From assembly GCA_013398955.1 (NCBI GenBank), contig VWPU01018651.1, positions 1-64,000 of the forward strand: a stretch of 64,000 bases of DNA. Direction: 5' to 3'. Source of the DNA: Callaeas wilsoni. Taxonomy: Eukaryota > Chordata > Aves > Passeriformes > Callaeidae. Under the pieces are notes generated by a model that was given only the letters and a program-made list of their open reading frames with translations, was not told the origin of the DNA and did not search any database. The position numbers and the translations under genes were made by a program. This document shows positions 12,736 through 24,995 of this stretch, in pieces (within the stretch, counting starts at the first letter, position 1; the number at the start of each line of letters is the position of its first letter).

Positions 12736-14377
12736 GATGCAGGTCTTTCTGAAAAGGAAGAGTCTTGTCTTGCCTCTTTCCTCTTTGATCATTGTAAATA
12801 TGACCAAGGTATCCTGTTTCTCATAAGAGAATTTTCTTACATAGATTCTATTAATTACGCTCCGTAATCCACATATCCTTCTTTCCTTACTGTACTTCAA
12901 CATCGTAAGATGTTTCTGCAGCATAAAATACTTGTCATATCGTTGTGATGGCTCCTGTAAAGTTTAAAAAAGAGAGAGACAGTGGAGAGAAAAGGAAATT
13001 AAGGCCAAGAGTCAAAATGGCTATCCATGAGCTGTACATAAAGTCTTGGTATGGCTGAGAGCTGTAAGACAGGTGCCGCATACCTCAAAGAGGGGAAGGC
13101 AGAGGATCCTCAAGAATACAGGTTTTTCTGAGCCCTTTCTGAGCTGTAGGATGGGGCAGGGCACACAGCTGGGTTCCAGAACGACCTAGTAACCACAGCT
13201 TCAGTATCCCCTAAAGGTTCATTTTCTCCTGAAGCCAAACTGCTAATGAGATGTGTACGGTGCAAGCACAATAGCTTGGCCACTTTTGTCTTATATGGAA
13301 TTAAAAAATGAAATTAGACAGTAGTTCAGCAGTTCTCTTGACATTCACACGATGCTCAGGGTTAAAAACTAGTTATTGTAACATATTAATCTGAAGGGAT
13401 TGAACATTAATCATGTATTTATCTGGTAAGACAGGATGCTCAATGACTTTAAGGAAGATTTAAGGATGCAACCACCTGTTGGTCCCACCTTGCACTTGCT
13501 TGATCAGCATCATGGTTGTATCGGTCATCAAATCCTGGAAACAAAAAGAACTTACAGAAAACAGCACTGAAATAATCTTCATAAACGTGATAGAAAGCAG
13601 AAGATGGATACCCAATTCTGTAAATACTGGCACGGCATATAGGTACCTAGCCACAGAAATGCAGAGGATTATCTTCCCTCTAAATGCATACTAGGGCTAA
13701 TTAAGAAATCTACTTTCCTATAGCAGTCGAAAAGCTAATATGTAGAAATACTCATCTGCAGTACAGAGATTATTGTTTTAGGTATTTGTAATGTAAAAAA
13801 GAAAAATCACCCTAAAATATCTGATGGTTTTTCTAGAGGCAAGCATTTATACTGCTTTCATTGTGAAAATATTTTAGAGGGCAAGCTGCTGGTTGTGTTT
13901 GTCATTTGATCTACCTTTGCTTTTAGTATGTTCTATATTTTAAATGTAACTTGTAGGTGATTTAAAGTTTTGTCAGAAGCTAATTGCTATGAAAACCAGA
14001 TAGATTCATTTACACTAGAACGAAGTCGTATCATTATCATTAGGCATTTGACTGCTAAGGCATGTTTAAACTCTGGCTGCTTTTGGGTCACAATACATGG
14101 AATTTATTGTGTTTTTAACCCCTGGAATCATCATTGCTTTTATAATGCTAAAAAAAATAAATAAAAAGAAGAAATATAAAATACAAAGAAAGGGCAGAAG
14201 GGAGTGACCAAAACCTCCTCTGAGAAAAATGATGCTTTAGAGAAGATGGAGATGAGCACAGGCATTTAGGCAAATATGAAATAAACATTCTCAAAGAAAT
14301 TTACAGCAGCTGAAAAAACTTCTGTGTGGCTGGGCTGGATCAAAGCTGTGCGGATCATGAAGTTACTGACTGTCATC

Positions 14378-14408
14378 GTTGCCATGGTGCCGCTGTTGCC
14401 ATGGTGCC
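14378..14408. promoter_or_regulatory. Two tandem X-box half-like words, 17-bp period
   Basis: GTTGCCATGGTGCC occurs at 14378-14391 and again, identically, at 14395-14408, with three bases (GCT) between them. GTTGCC is the strong half of the RFX X-box; the second half-site is degenerate in both copies. It may simply be a local tandem duplication. Confidence 0.35.
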
Positions 14409-17400
14409 AGCATCACCAGGTTGTCCTTTAAGGAGCAGCTTGTATTTCAGAAGGGTTAAAGGGTTTTCTTCCTTCAGAAGAGCTGAGCAGAGTCCTCCTA
14501 TGAGCAGTGTGCACCTAAGTATGCTGTAATGCACAAACTCATTGCACTGTCTGCTGATTTCATAGACTGACAGTCTCCAGTTAAGTCTGTCAGGGGATGA
14601 AATCCCTCAGGGCATGTCTGCACTGTGGTCAGGCTGAGGATAACACAGCAGATGCTCAAGCTAGTGTTAAACTAACGGGCAGAATTGAGAGCAAAGCCTG
14701 TTTTGTTTTCCCCTTTCCTCCCATTTATTTCACTTTGAATTGTTTCTTTCCCTTGTTTGAGCTTCTCAGCTTTTCAGGCAGGATCACGGTATTGCTGTTT
14801 CCTTTGGCAAGAGCCATTATTTTAGTGGCTCAAGGTTAAAGCTTCATTTCCTTTCCTTGGAAAAAGTTGTATGGCTGATTGAAATCCTTCCTTGTCAGTG
14901 GATTTATTAGTAGTGCTCCTTCAGGGGCTGCATTATCACCTGAAGCCCTTACATTAAGCAGCATATTATTTCTTGCTTATTGGTAACAACAGACCCTCAG
15001 AACAAAGTTGAAAAAACTCTCAGAGTTTGTTTCATTGTATTGACTAATGCAACTAAATGAATATCTAGGGAGAGGAGACTTCAGGGAGAGTCGGTCAGAG
15101 GAATTTTGCCTGAATTTGCTGTATCTTTTTTAACCAGAGTTTGATCTTGGTATTGTAAAAATAGTTTGTGAAGAGCCTTTGATCTTCTAATGATTGCACA
15201 GAAAGTTTTGTCATTGCAATAGGCAGTATAATTGAAAGCTTCCAGGGAAGTTTTTATTTCTGTGGAATGATCTTTGGATCATCCCCAAAGCTGACCTAAA
15301 ATTAAACAGCAAATGCTACCTTGCTTTTGGTCTGGTTCTGCATGCAGAATTTATCCAGATGCTTAACTCTGCTCACGATGTAGGACATCTCCTGTGCACA
15401 GTATCTGCAGCTGTTAACGGTGCTTTATTTTGTTTGATGGCCGTAGCAAAAAAGTAGGGTTTTTTCCTACCCAGTTTGTATTTGTTTTTTCCCTGCCCTA
15501 ATTGCCAGTAACCCAATCAGACTTGACACTAGCTCTAGTCCCATCCTCTCTTTCTTGTGAGGGAAGATATGTACCATGTTTGTCATCTTTAGCAGAGATT
15601 TTTGCTGCCAACTAATGGCAGATTTCCAGTGACAGTACCAGCCTTGCACAATCAGTGAGCTTACTGGGGGTTGTTGGTGCCTCTCCTTGCTCTTTGCTGA
15701 CTTTTCGCAGTTTGAAACCTCACAGCCAGCACCTGCTCTATAAAGATCTCCTTTCAAGTCTGGGTTATTTCAAAAAGACTTATCAGTACATGCTGGACCA
15801 CTTTAATCAGAGTTTGGACAGGGGATATTCCAGTCGGTCAGTATTCTTCCATGTATTTGGCTGTCCCAGTGAATGTCTTCATCTGTTTCTGTAGCTGCTG
15901 GATGTCTGAGAATAAAAATATTCTTGCTAAGGTGCAGAGGATCTACCCATCTGGCAATGTTATATTGCCTGAAATTTTGATGAAGGAAAGCAGAGGAGAG
16001 CTAGATATAGATGGTTTGTAGACCACCTGAGATGGAAAAGGTATTTAAACAAAGAGAAATGGTATTAAAAGCTTAGAAAAATTAATGTGAATTAATGAAT
16101 AGAGAGGATGGCATTAAAATATTAGTTGTTCTTTTTTCTATTCTGAAGATTTTGGGGTTTTTTGCCATATTTTCATACCTGGCATAACATTTTGCGTGCA
16201 CACGTTACATATGCTTACTCTGAAATAAACATATGTAAGAAAGAGATGTAACTCTGAAATCTGGGAAATTATTTCTTTGGCTCTCCCTCAAGAAAAAAAA
16301 GTAAGTGTTGTTATTGATGTTTGCCTGATGTAGTTTTTATCTTTTTAATAGTACTGGATTACCTTGATGTAGCTGTTTTCAGTAGCACTAACAGTGATAC
16401 ATTTCCCTGGAGATTTTTGATGACTATCTTACCAGCTGGTTAAACCACGCAGCAGAGGGACAAAACAAATCTTATGCCTATAAAAAGCTTGATATTGCTT
16501 TAATTCTGATGAAAACAAAGGTTACATACATCAGAATCTTCTTTCTGATGTTTTGAGAAGATGACCCTATGGTAAATAGAATGATTTATCTTGAAGAGTG
16601 AGTGAACTTGATGAGCTGTTCCAAAACACTCTCTTTGGAAAAAATACACGTTTTTGTAAGGACAGAGGTTTTGGCAGTTTGGGGAAGTGAAGTTACAAGG
16701 ATTGGCTCTGTGTACACAAACCGAAGAAAACTTTTGTGAAGTATTCTGTGTTCACTTCACAGTGAGAACTATGACATTTAACTTCTTAGCAGTTTAAAAG
16801 TTTCAGAGAAAACATAGTTTTATATGGAATGTACAAGTAGAGTTGTAATATTAACAAATCATGGTCATGTCAGGACTAAGTCCCCACCATATCTTTCCAT
16901 TCCAGATAGGAAGATTAAATCAGAATCTAAATTTTGAAAATGTCCTCATCTGTGTTCTTGGCTATATAAACAACATGTTCCTGAATAAGTCAGAAATGCT
17001 AGATATTCAAAATCCAGAGCCAGCTTCTGCAGCTTGAAAATCTTTCTCTGAAGTGATTGTAAAGTCGGGGATGAAAGGGATCCATGATAGCTTGGTCAAG
17101 AATGACACGTTTATCTGGCCAGTGATACCTGGTTTGAACCAATCGGGATTGGACTCCAGAGGCTATGGCTATGGCATAACCACAGCTGGTCAGTGGAGAA
17201 GGCAAGGCAGAAAAGAATGCACAGTTCCACATTCCTCTATCTCCCAGGATCCAAGTTCCTGCGTTGTCAAGGACCAGGAACCCTTAGGATGACATCGCCT
17301 GTCTTCAAGCCACATGTCAGACTTATCAGAGTTTTCTGATGTTATATGTTCAAGAAGAACATCTAACAGGGAAGCTGGCTCAGTAGTTATCTTGCCTGTT

Positions 17401-18207
17401 CTTATGGTTTACAGCAAGAAATTCTCCAGTCTTTATTTTTTATTTTGTTATCTGTAAACTAAATTAATCTCTTATTTTAAAATAAATTCCTTTCCTCCCA
17501 CTATTTTCTTAAAGCAACATTTATGAGACAAATTTTACTTTCTCTTTGGAAATTTTTCTGATCTGACCATAATGTAATAGGGAGAAAGGAGAAAATCATT
17601 CATGTAATGAATTGTCCAGTGGTCTGCCCATCAAAGCTCCTTGGGAACTCTTTAAAGCTAGTTGTAATCATGCCTCCCTTCACTCAGGAATCACTAATGC
17701 AAATTTAGAAAAAGCGGATGCATCAGAGCACATTTTTTCCTATGCCTACTTTTTTCCTGTGCAAAGGTGATTTTATGTGCTGAATTTGTCCTTACTGTGC
17801 AACAACTTCTTCCACACATTGGGATATTTCTCCTTTATGGATCTTAGTCTGTTACCCAGCATTTCAATGATGCCGTTGTTTTTCCAGTTGCCAGTAATTC
17901 AGCCTGCTAAGGGGCAAACTCTGGAGCTCTGGAATCGAATGAATCTCTGTATCCTGAAGTTGGGTGCTGTGTTGTCCTTGAGAGGAGCTTGCTAAATGTA
18001 AATGGCAATGTAAGCAGTGTGTGGAATGTTATATGGCATCTGAGCCTGATGCCTTAGGATTTTAGCTTTTATATTTTCATGTATTTGTAATCCTGCAATT
18101 CTTTAGTGTATAACTCTGAGCTCCATATAGAATGTTAGCTACTGCTTTTCCCCTTTTTGTCAGGCACAACAATTCCTCTGTAGGCCTGAGAATCAAGGAC
18201 ATCTTAC

Positions 18208-18494
18208 TGTTTCAGGCCCTGAGAAATGTAAACCAAAGTGGGTTGGGGGCAGCAAACTGAGAGAATGAGACTCCACTGCCTGAACTGTTAATTGGACAAT
18301 TAACCTCTGATATGTAAATGGACAAAACTTATATCTGTCCGAAAAACCTGTGACTGTGTCCATCCTGGGTGTAGTCTCTGCGAGACTCCTGCACTGCCCA
18401 AGGTGTACCCTGTGAAGGCCTTTCAATAAATACCTACCCTTTATCCTTTCACTCTGTCTAGCCTCTGTTCCAGGTCAGCCTCTGCAAGGCATCA
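18208..18494 (+). mobile_element. Putative solo LTR of an endogenous retrovirus
   Basis: A segment of about 287 bp begins TGTTTCAGGCCCTGAG and is closed here at GGCATCA, giving the usual TG...CA ends. It contains AATAAA at 18425-18430, followed by the T/C-rich stretch and CTCTG words expected around an R/U5 junction. An exact 8-bp inverted repeat, GTTAATTG-GA-CAATTAAC, lies at 18287-18304. No gag or pol reading was seen on either side, so a solo LTR is the simplest reading. The ends are uncertain: I could not find a convincing target-site duplication, and similar sequence may continue to about 18560 (the GGGGACCGG area). It lies in the sense direction inside the TMEM241 intron. Confidence 0.5.
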
Positions 18495-21400
18495 AGCCTA
18501 TCTCTGGTCCCCAGAATAATGGGGATGCCTAAAGTTTTCACCCTTTTATGTGGGGACCGGAATTTGGGAATCTCCTGTAACCAATAAGTTTGAAACCTCT
18601 AACTGGCTGAGCTGCTCTCTGTTTTTTTTCTCCTGTTTCCTGTTCAGCCCTTGTTCTAGAGTATTTATGTGAAGAACACCAGAGTATTTAAGTGTTTTGT
18701 TACCTGACTGTTCAGTCCCAATCTCTTGCGTGAAGGAGATCAGCGCGCTGTCCTCAGGCCTCACCCCAGATAAGTATCCATTACAAGGATACACTTCCTG
18801 CAATGCTGATACCAATTGTAAAGATCTAGAACTGGTTTTGGTTGAAGTAAGAAGTGCAATTTGAAATGCCAAGACTTTTGATAATTTTTAAAATTACTCG
18901 TGAATAACTCAGTGATTGGAGCTACAGAAACAGCTGGGATCAAGGCAAATAGGTGTTAATAAAGTGTTCCTTTAAAATGGATCTTGTTTTCACAGTACAA
19001 TGGAATGACACATTAGACTTAGAGTGATTTATTTTAAGTAACAGTCTTGAGGGGAGGTTGTTTTGTTTTGTTTTGTTTTGATTTTTCATGCAAGGAAGGG
19101 CTTGAAATGATTTCTCAGGAAAAATTTCAGCTCACATGGAAATGTTTTGTTAAGTTATGCTATGCTTGAATTTTTTTTCCTAATCAAGGAAAGCTGTGTC
19201 AGAATTTTGTAAGAAAATTTCAGGGTATGAATGTTTTTAAAGTAGCTTTCGTAATACTGACTGGTCACAGTTCCTTTAAAAGTAGGCAGAGTCCATGGAG
19301 CTATTCCTGTTTCTAAAATAGTTGGTGTTCAACCATCCAGCCTGTATCATTTAATAGAATTAGTGACTGTATGTCAAAATCTTGGGGAGCTTTGTTCAAA
19401 ATAGGCATATTACAGCTAATTAAAGTTTTCCTTTCCACCTCTTAGTTTTTAAGATTCAGCATCAAAATATATTTGGAAATCATTAACTTTAGTTTGCCCT
19501 TTAACTTGCTTTCTTTTGTCTGGAAAGCTCATTCCTTTTACTAAAGCATCTGAATGCCTAGGAGGACAACTGTGACCTTTAAAGTGAAGAAAGAGAGATT
19601 ACTGCACTTAGCTTGTTGTGAATTTATTTTGTTGGTTTTTTTGTTTTGTTTTTTTTTAAAGGCCATTCAGAACATCAGTGTAGGTGGGATTTTTTTTTTC
19701 AAACTAAATGTGCACTTAAAACACTTCAGATAATACTGAAATGCACTTGAAGGAAAATTACCTTCTCCACTATGTCCCTAGAATTTAGATTCTTCCCCTG
19801 GAACAAATTACATAGTTAGCTTCTCTGAAAACTTGTTTTTCATTTTTAAACATATTATTCTTTTATATAAACAATCAAAGGTAGACATTTTAGCAACGTA
19901 TTTTCCTTTTGGTTTGTTTGTGATTTGGTTTTTCTTTCCTTACACACACTTCATGCGCTCTTCCAACCCACATTTTGTTTGTCTTTGGCACTGAGAGACT
20001 CTTACATAATTTCTCAAAAATACAACAGTGTTCAGCTATAATAGTCCAAAAGGCTACAGCCTGCATTTTTGCAGAGGTTTGGGATGATCACAGTAGAATG
20101 GTGTATTGTTTCTGATAGGGTCTGTTTTCGGAGGGTTCTTGAATGCCTGTTTCTCTGCTCTTGGCCTCTTCTCAAGTTTCTAAAAAAACAGGACTCCCTT
20201 GTAGAGAGTGGGTGACACAACTTTAACTTGTGCCACTTCTCAAATACAGCACTTCAGCTTCTTTGAGGAGAAGAGCTTAAAGAAAAGGACGCTCTGTATG
20301 TACCACAGCTGCCATCCTTTGTTAGTTTCTGTTTACATGGTCGGTAATTGGTATTGTATATTTTTATGGAATAAGTTAGCATTAACCTAAAATAAACTCA
20401 GTATAGTTAATTCCATAAGCATTCACACCAGTGTAAATGAGAAATGGTTCCTTGTGGGTCGGTGCATCTGCTGCACTGTTTGTAAGGGGAGAACCCAGCC
20501 CACCAGAACAAGATGCAAATGTATTTTAGTGAACTGCTTTTGAACTAATGGCTATTCAGCCTCGCAGCTGGTTTTTAGGTAAAGTGCATGACAGATTCAG
20601 CTCCTGAATAGTTAACTTCCACTGTTTAGAGTAGGTGTCAGCTCTCTGTGGCTGCAAATGACTATGAGACAGGCCACTGGATGTGCACAGTTGCAATATG
20701 ATCTTGAGTTTTGAAGCATAACTCTGCATTTGTGACTTGTCCTTGTCCTCTGTCAGTATCTTTTGGGTATATATGTTTAATTGTATGTTTGCTTACATGT
20801 GTAGATACAAGGCTATAGAAGTAGAAGTGATACATATAATTGATTTTCCTTAGGAGTAGGAGCTCACATTTTCTGTTGGCTTACAGCTACACAGCACTGC
20901 CTATGTTTTACACTGGCTGGCAGTGTGAAAACACTGAAGTCAGATGAAGTTTGTATCAGGAGGTGTGTCTGTGGTTGTATTGGTACCACCAATTTGGTTG
21001 CTGAGCAGGAATGGAGTGGATCTGCAGTCGTGTGTTATCCTGCCTGGAACAAGTCCACCTCCTGCCTCATTTCCTCTGACAGGGGCCTGGGCTATAGGCA
21101 CGTGGAGAACGTGGTAATGTCTGGGAAGAAAAAAGCCACCTGCATGCCTGAATCTCCCTGAAGTAGAAAACATCCCTAAAGAGGCCAGAGGAGGTACTCC
21201 TTGTGCAGTCCCCATTGAACACCTTTGCTCCTGGGCCATTGCATGGTATCACTGCTGCATTTAGATTGTTGTCCCCTCTCCACCTAAGTCATAGAGTGGG
21301 GCTGGAGAGAGGACACACAGCCTTCTCTTCTTCATCTATCCCTGCTGCTTGTGATCCTGCTCTGATTACACTCCAGGCAGATTCAGAGCCTGCCTTTTAA

Positions 21401-22460
21401 AATGTGGCCGTAACAAATACAGCAGGTATTGACCAACACACTCTTAGTCCAAGCTCTGGTGCACGGAATCTACTCTGAAATGGCATTTGCTTCCCTACTG
21501 CACATGTAGTAATGCTTTAACAAGTAATAGATTACAGAATGAAGTTTCTGCTGTCTCTCCTGGGAGTCAACTAGGCAAACAATGATTAGGAAATCTTAGC
21601 TGATAATTGTTTAAATGTTTTGTTTCTTAATTTCATCTTTTTCCTTGGGCAATTTTGTATTAATCTAAATAGTTCCTTTCATTCCTTAGTGCTTGTGTTT
21701 CCCAAGTATTTCTAAACCACTACCAAGTCTTCCTTTCCCACAGGCATTGCTTATCCTAACTGTTGACTGAAAATCAATCCCCCCATCTAATGACTCTGTC
21801 ACTGTTCTTTGAACTCTTTCCATTTTACATTATCCATCTGGCAACAAAACATCCAAAACTGCACGCAGGCTGCAGATGTGGTAGCTCCGTAGCTGCTGAG
21901 GCAGGGATCTGTTACAAACCATTGTAACATGTCAGGATTTAGCTGTTTCTGGGATCAGGACTCGGAAAGTATAAAGTCATTTGTCTCCAGCTTCTCTGCC
22001 CAGAACACCTTGGGGTAATGAGAGATTTGTAATATAAACCTACTGAATTTGTGTTGTTTTTCTCTACCCTAGACTCTGTTAATTTTTGTTTGCTTTTTCT
22101 ACATCTATAAAGCCATTTCAAGCTCTTGTTCTCCTCAGAAATATAAGGCTTTCCAAACCTGGGATCCGACTGCTCTCCCCAGCCTGCTGTTGGCAAGTAA
22201 AAGCCAGCAGGCTCCTAGGCCAGGCCAGCTAGGATATGTGATAAGGGATCCCCTGCTCTGGTTCCCTGCCCTGCCTCTGCTGTGTCCTGGGTTCTGTTGG
22301 AGTCAAAATCAAATTGTGATGGGTGACTACTACTATCTTCTCCAACTAAAAGAAAAATATATGACTGCACACATGGAAATTAAATTTCAGTAAAAGTATT
22401 TTAGTTTTCATTTGTGATATCACAAGTTCACAGTGTTTTTCCTTCTTTTCAATTTAACAG
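18495..22460 (+). other. TMEM241: TMEM241 intron, 3' part
   Basis: This intronic sequence ends in the acceptor tttcaatttaacag at 22447-22460. It contains a (TTTTG)4 tract at 19061-19080 and several T-rich stretches. No open frame with recognisable protein character was found, and no RNA gene was seen. Confidence 0.7.
19061..19080. repeat. (TTTTG)4 microsatellite
   Basis: Four exact TTTTG units follow a G-rich word in the TMEM241 intron. Confidence 0.9.
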
Positions 22461-22525
22461 GTTATCACTGCTAGCTTATCACCATTCTTCTTTGTCATGA
22501 CTGCCAATGTACTAACAATTTCTTG
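22461..22525 (+). CDS. TMEM241: TMEM241 penultimate coding exon
   Basis: This exon is 65 nt: 21 codons plus two bases (TG). It enters in phase 0, which exactly continues the 1402-1495 exon, and leaves in phase 2. The acceptor is aatttaacag/G and the donor TCTTG/gtaagt. The translation starts VITASLSPFFFVMTANVL. The human exon in the same position, as I recall it, starts IITAGLSILLFDAILTS and is also 21 codons ending in phase 2 before a cysteine. Length, phase and the VITA-LS start therefore agree. It forms one of the last transmembrane helices of the transporter-like protein. The second half is more diverged than the preceding exon. The two bases TG mean the next exon must begin with the base completing Cys or Trp. 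Confidence 0.92.
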
Positions 22526-22991
22526 GTAAGTGCCTACATGAGCTTTTTGCTTAACAGTAAAGATGAATTTTCACACAGTGTTTCATGTGGAAATACTTTT
22601 TAATGTCAAGTTCTGTTGCTGTCAGTATTATTTTGCATGTAAGGAGAACCAGGTGTGCAATGATGGATGCAGTACTGTAATAGAAGAGTGTTTCTTCTGC
22701 CTCTGTGGGAGAACATGAATATGTTGGACACTAAGCCTCACCACCATTCACTCAGCACATTTTACAGTGAGGCAAATGGATCCAATAGGCAAATAAATGA
22801 CCCATTTGAAGTCATGCTGCAACTTAGTGGTAGAGCTAGAAGTAAAACACAGGAGTCAAGGTTTGCTGACAGCATCTCTTCAGCCAAAAGGGTGCATTCA
22901 AGTTTCCATAACACACTGTGCACTATGAATGCATAGAATTAAACCGGAGAAAAATAACAATAATAAACTTTTTCCAAAGCTATATCTGGAT

Positions 22992-23019
22992 TTTGTAATG
23001 CGTGACCACACATTACAAA
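22992..23019. repeat. Inverted repeat, 9-bp perfect stem
   Basis: TTTGTAATG at 22992-23000 pairs with CATTACAAA at 23011-23019. The 10-base spacer adds GTG/CAC pairing after one mismatch. No function is assigned. Confidence 0.75.
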
Positions 23020-23863
23020 TCACCCAACCTGAATTTTTTAGGTAGTAATATAAAGGATTGGAGTGCAAACTCCTTTGGTCAAAGGCAGTGTTTTTGATCT
23101 ATGTATAGCACACAGTGAAAGGGAATCAGAGCATAGCTGGTGCTCCTAAATGCTTCTGCCATGCAAATAACATCTCAATATGGGGTTAGGCATGTGTGTC
23201 TGCGGACAGATTTGTTAATGGAAATAAAAATCTACTTACTTTTGAAAAGCTTTACGCTTCCTTTTTTTCCTCTTGATTCATGATTCATTCAGTTTGATTG
23301 CCATCCTGAAGATTCGGCTCTGCACTGAATGAAATTTGCATATCCTTTCTTCAGGTGTGATAAGAGCCTTACAGAAAAGAGAATCTCCAGTTCAGACTGG
23401 CCCCATTTACCTATGTGTGAATATGCATCCCTGTCTGTATTTTATGCACATGTAATCTCAAATGCTAAAGTAAGTTGTGTATATTTTTAGCTCTAGGAAT
23501 ACATGTAGCCTGTGCATGTCAGAGGCTTAAATTATGTCAATGCACCTACAACACTCCTAGTCTAGGCCATTAACTTGCTGCTCTTCACCAGGTTTTACAT
23601 GTGTTTGTGCAGGTCTGTCATGTGTGCTAGAGGTAGGCTTTGATCATACATCTGTATTCACTGACGTGCACTAAAAATTAACGTGTACCTTTGTTAATGT
23701 GAGCACACGGACCCATATAATTGCACACATGCCACCTGCCCTGTATGGACTGAAGCTTCTATACATGATGAACACACATGTATGTTTAAAAGAAAATTTG
23801 CTTTAGTCCTTGGCCCACTGTTACACTTTGATTGTCATAATTAAAAAAAAACCAATTACTTTC

Positions 23864-23879
23864 ATTTATTTATTTATTT
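23864..23879. repeat. (ATTT)4 microsatellite
   Basis: Four exact ATTT units lie downstream of the penultimate TMEM241 exon. Confidence 0.9.
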
Positions 23880-24966
23880 TAGTTTTCATTCTGTTAGTAC
23901 TTGTGCATTGGCAGTGCCTTGGCTTATCAGCAAAGCTCTGGAAATAGTTTGGTGGATGATAGCAGCTGCAAAGCACTCATGAAAACATTAATCACTGAGG
24001 ATTTTAGTGTTGCTCCAGTGTGGTCATGGACAATATCATATGTTAATTTTTGAACGATGGGCAAATGCAGTTAGCTGTCACTCCATTGTAAACAGAAGCT
24101 AAAGGATTTGCCAGATGGTAAATTGGAGGTAAAATCAAGGGTTGGCATGTAGCCACAGTTTTTGCTCTGCTTTGTCTTGAAGATATAACAATGGTTTCCA
24201 TTTGCCTGGTAATTTGGACTGCATGGGCATGTGGATACCCAAGATTTCAAATCCTTCAGAAAGGGATTCTTCTTCTCTGATATAAGAGATATAATATTAA
24301 AGAACAGCTTAGGTGCAGGCATCTTTTAACAGAATGAAGCTGGGCAGTTCACTATCTTTTGAACATAATTGCCAGTCTAATTTTTAGAATGGTATGTCAG
24401 AGACAGGTTTATTTTTGAAAGTCTCTGTTAAAAATTTAGAAACAACACACCTGTAGAAAAGGGGAATAGAAATTTCTAAGGCTCTGTTGATTTCAGGTCT
24501 TCTGCATGTAGTGTTTTGGGGTTTTTTCCTTTAGGATAAAGAATATATTATTAGCTTCCAAAGGAATTAATACATAGGGTACGTTCATAACTGCAGCTGA
24601 AATAAGACATGGGGGTCAAACCCCTCCAGAAATAAAGCATTCAGAAGTTGTTACCAATTGCAGGGGACCAGACACAGTGGTTTAGACCCTTTTTGAAAAG
24701 CTTGCAGCCCTTGCAGCCTTTTGCTCCTTGTTGGTAATTGCACACCAAAGCTGTCCTGTCTCACCAGTGGACTGTCACAGACTGTCTGTAGCACCTACTT
24801 CCCAGGGCTGTTTACCGTGCAATTGTAAGATGTTGTGCTGTTGTTATACAATATTTTTTTCCTCTCAGGAACAAGGGCAATTATGTGGTTTTTAAAACAG
24901 CTCACCAAAGCTCAGATTTAAGTGAATGTAATGCTATTAGACCAAAGAGCCTTCAGCTTTACAGGC

Positions 24967-24995
24967 TTTTTTTTTTTTTCCAAGGAAAAAAAAAA
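24967..24995. repeat. T-run / A-run inverted pair
   Basis: Thirteen T are followed by CC, AA, GG and ten A, which makes a snap-back with a two-base centre. It is most simply two homopolymer runs with symmetric flanks. Confidence 0.7.

Larger units (their letters stand above)
3019..18207 (+). other. TMEM241: TMEM241 intron between LINE and LTR, no gene seen
   Basis: These 15 kb of AT-leaning sequence form the bulk of the intron between the two TMEM241 exons. All open frames are short, the longest about 129 codons at 10453-10842. None shows a recognisable domain or splice-bounded coding match. Items listed separately are simple repeats (3508-3520, 11623-11641, 12661-12735), X-box-like motifs (7815, 7893, 14378, 14395) and an inverted repeat (7821/7891). 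The GC-richer patch at about 10.3-10.95 kb was read in all frames without recognising anything. Confidence 0.7.

Noticed and set aside
22740..22936. Plus-strand frame of 89 codons just after the TMEM241 penultimate exon.
   Set aside because: It starts well after the donor gtaagt, has no acceptor in phase and no similarity to the transporter tail.
24967..24995. T-run/A-run snap-back as a possible transcription terminator.
   Set aside because: Best explained by two adjacent homopolymers; no gene of RNA polymerase III type lies upstream.
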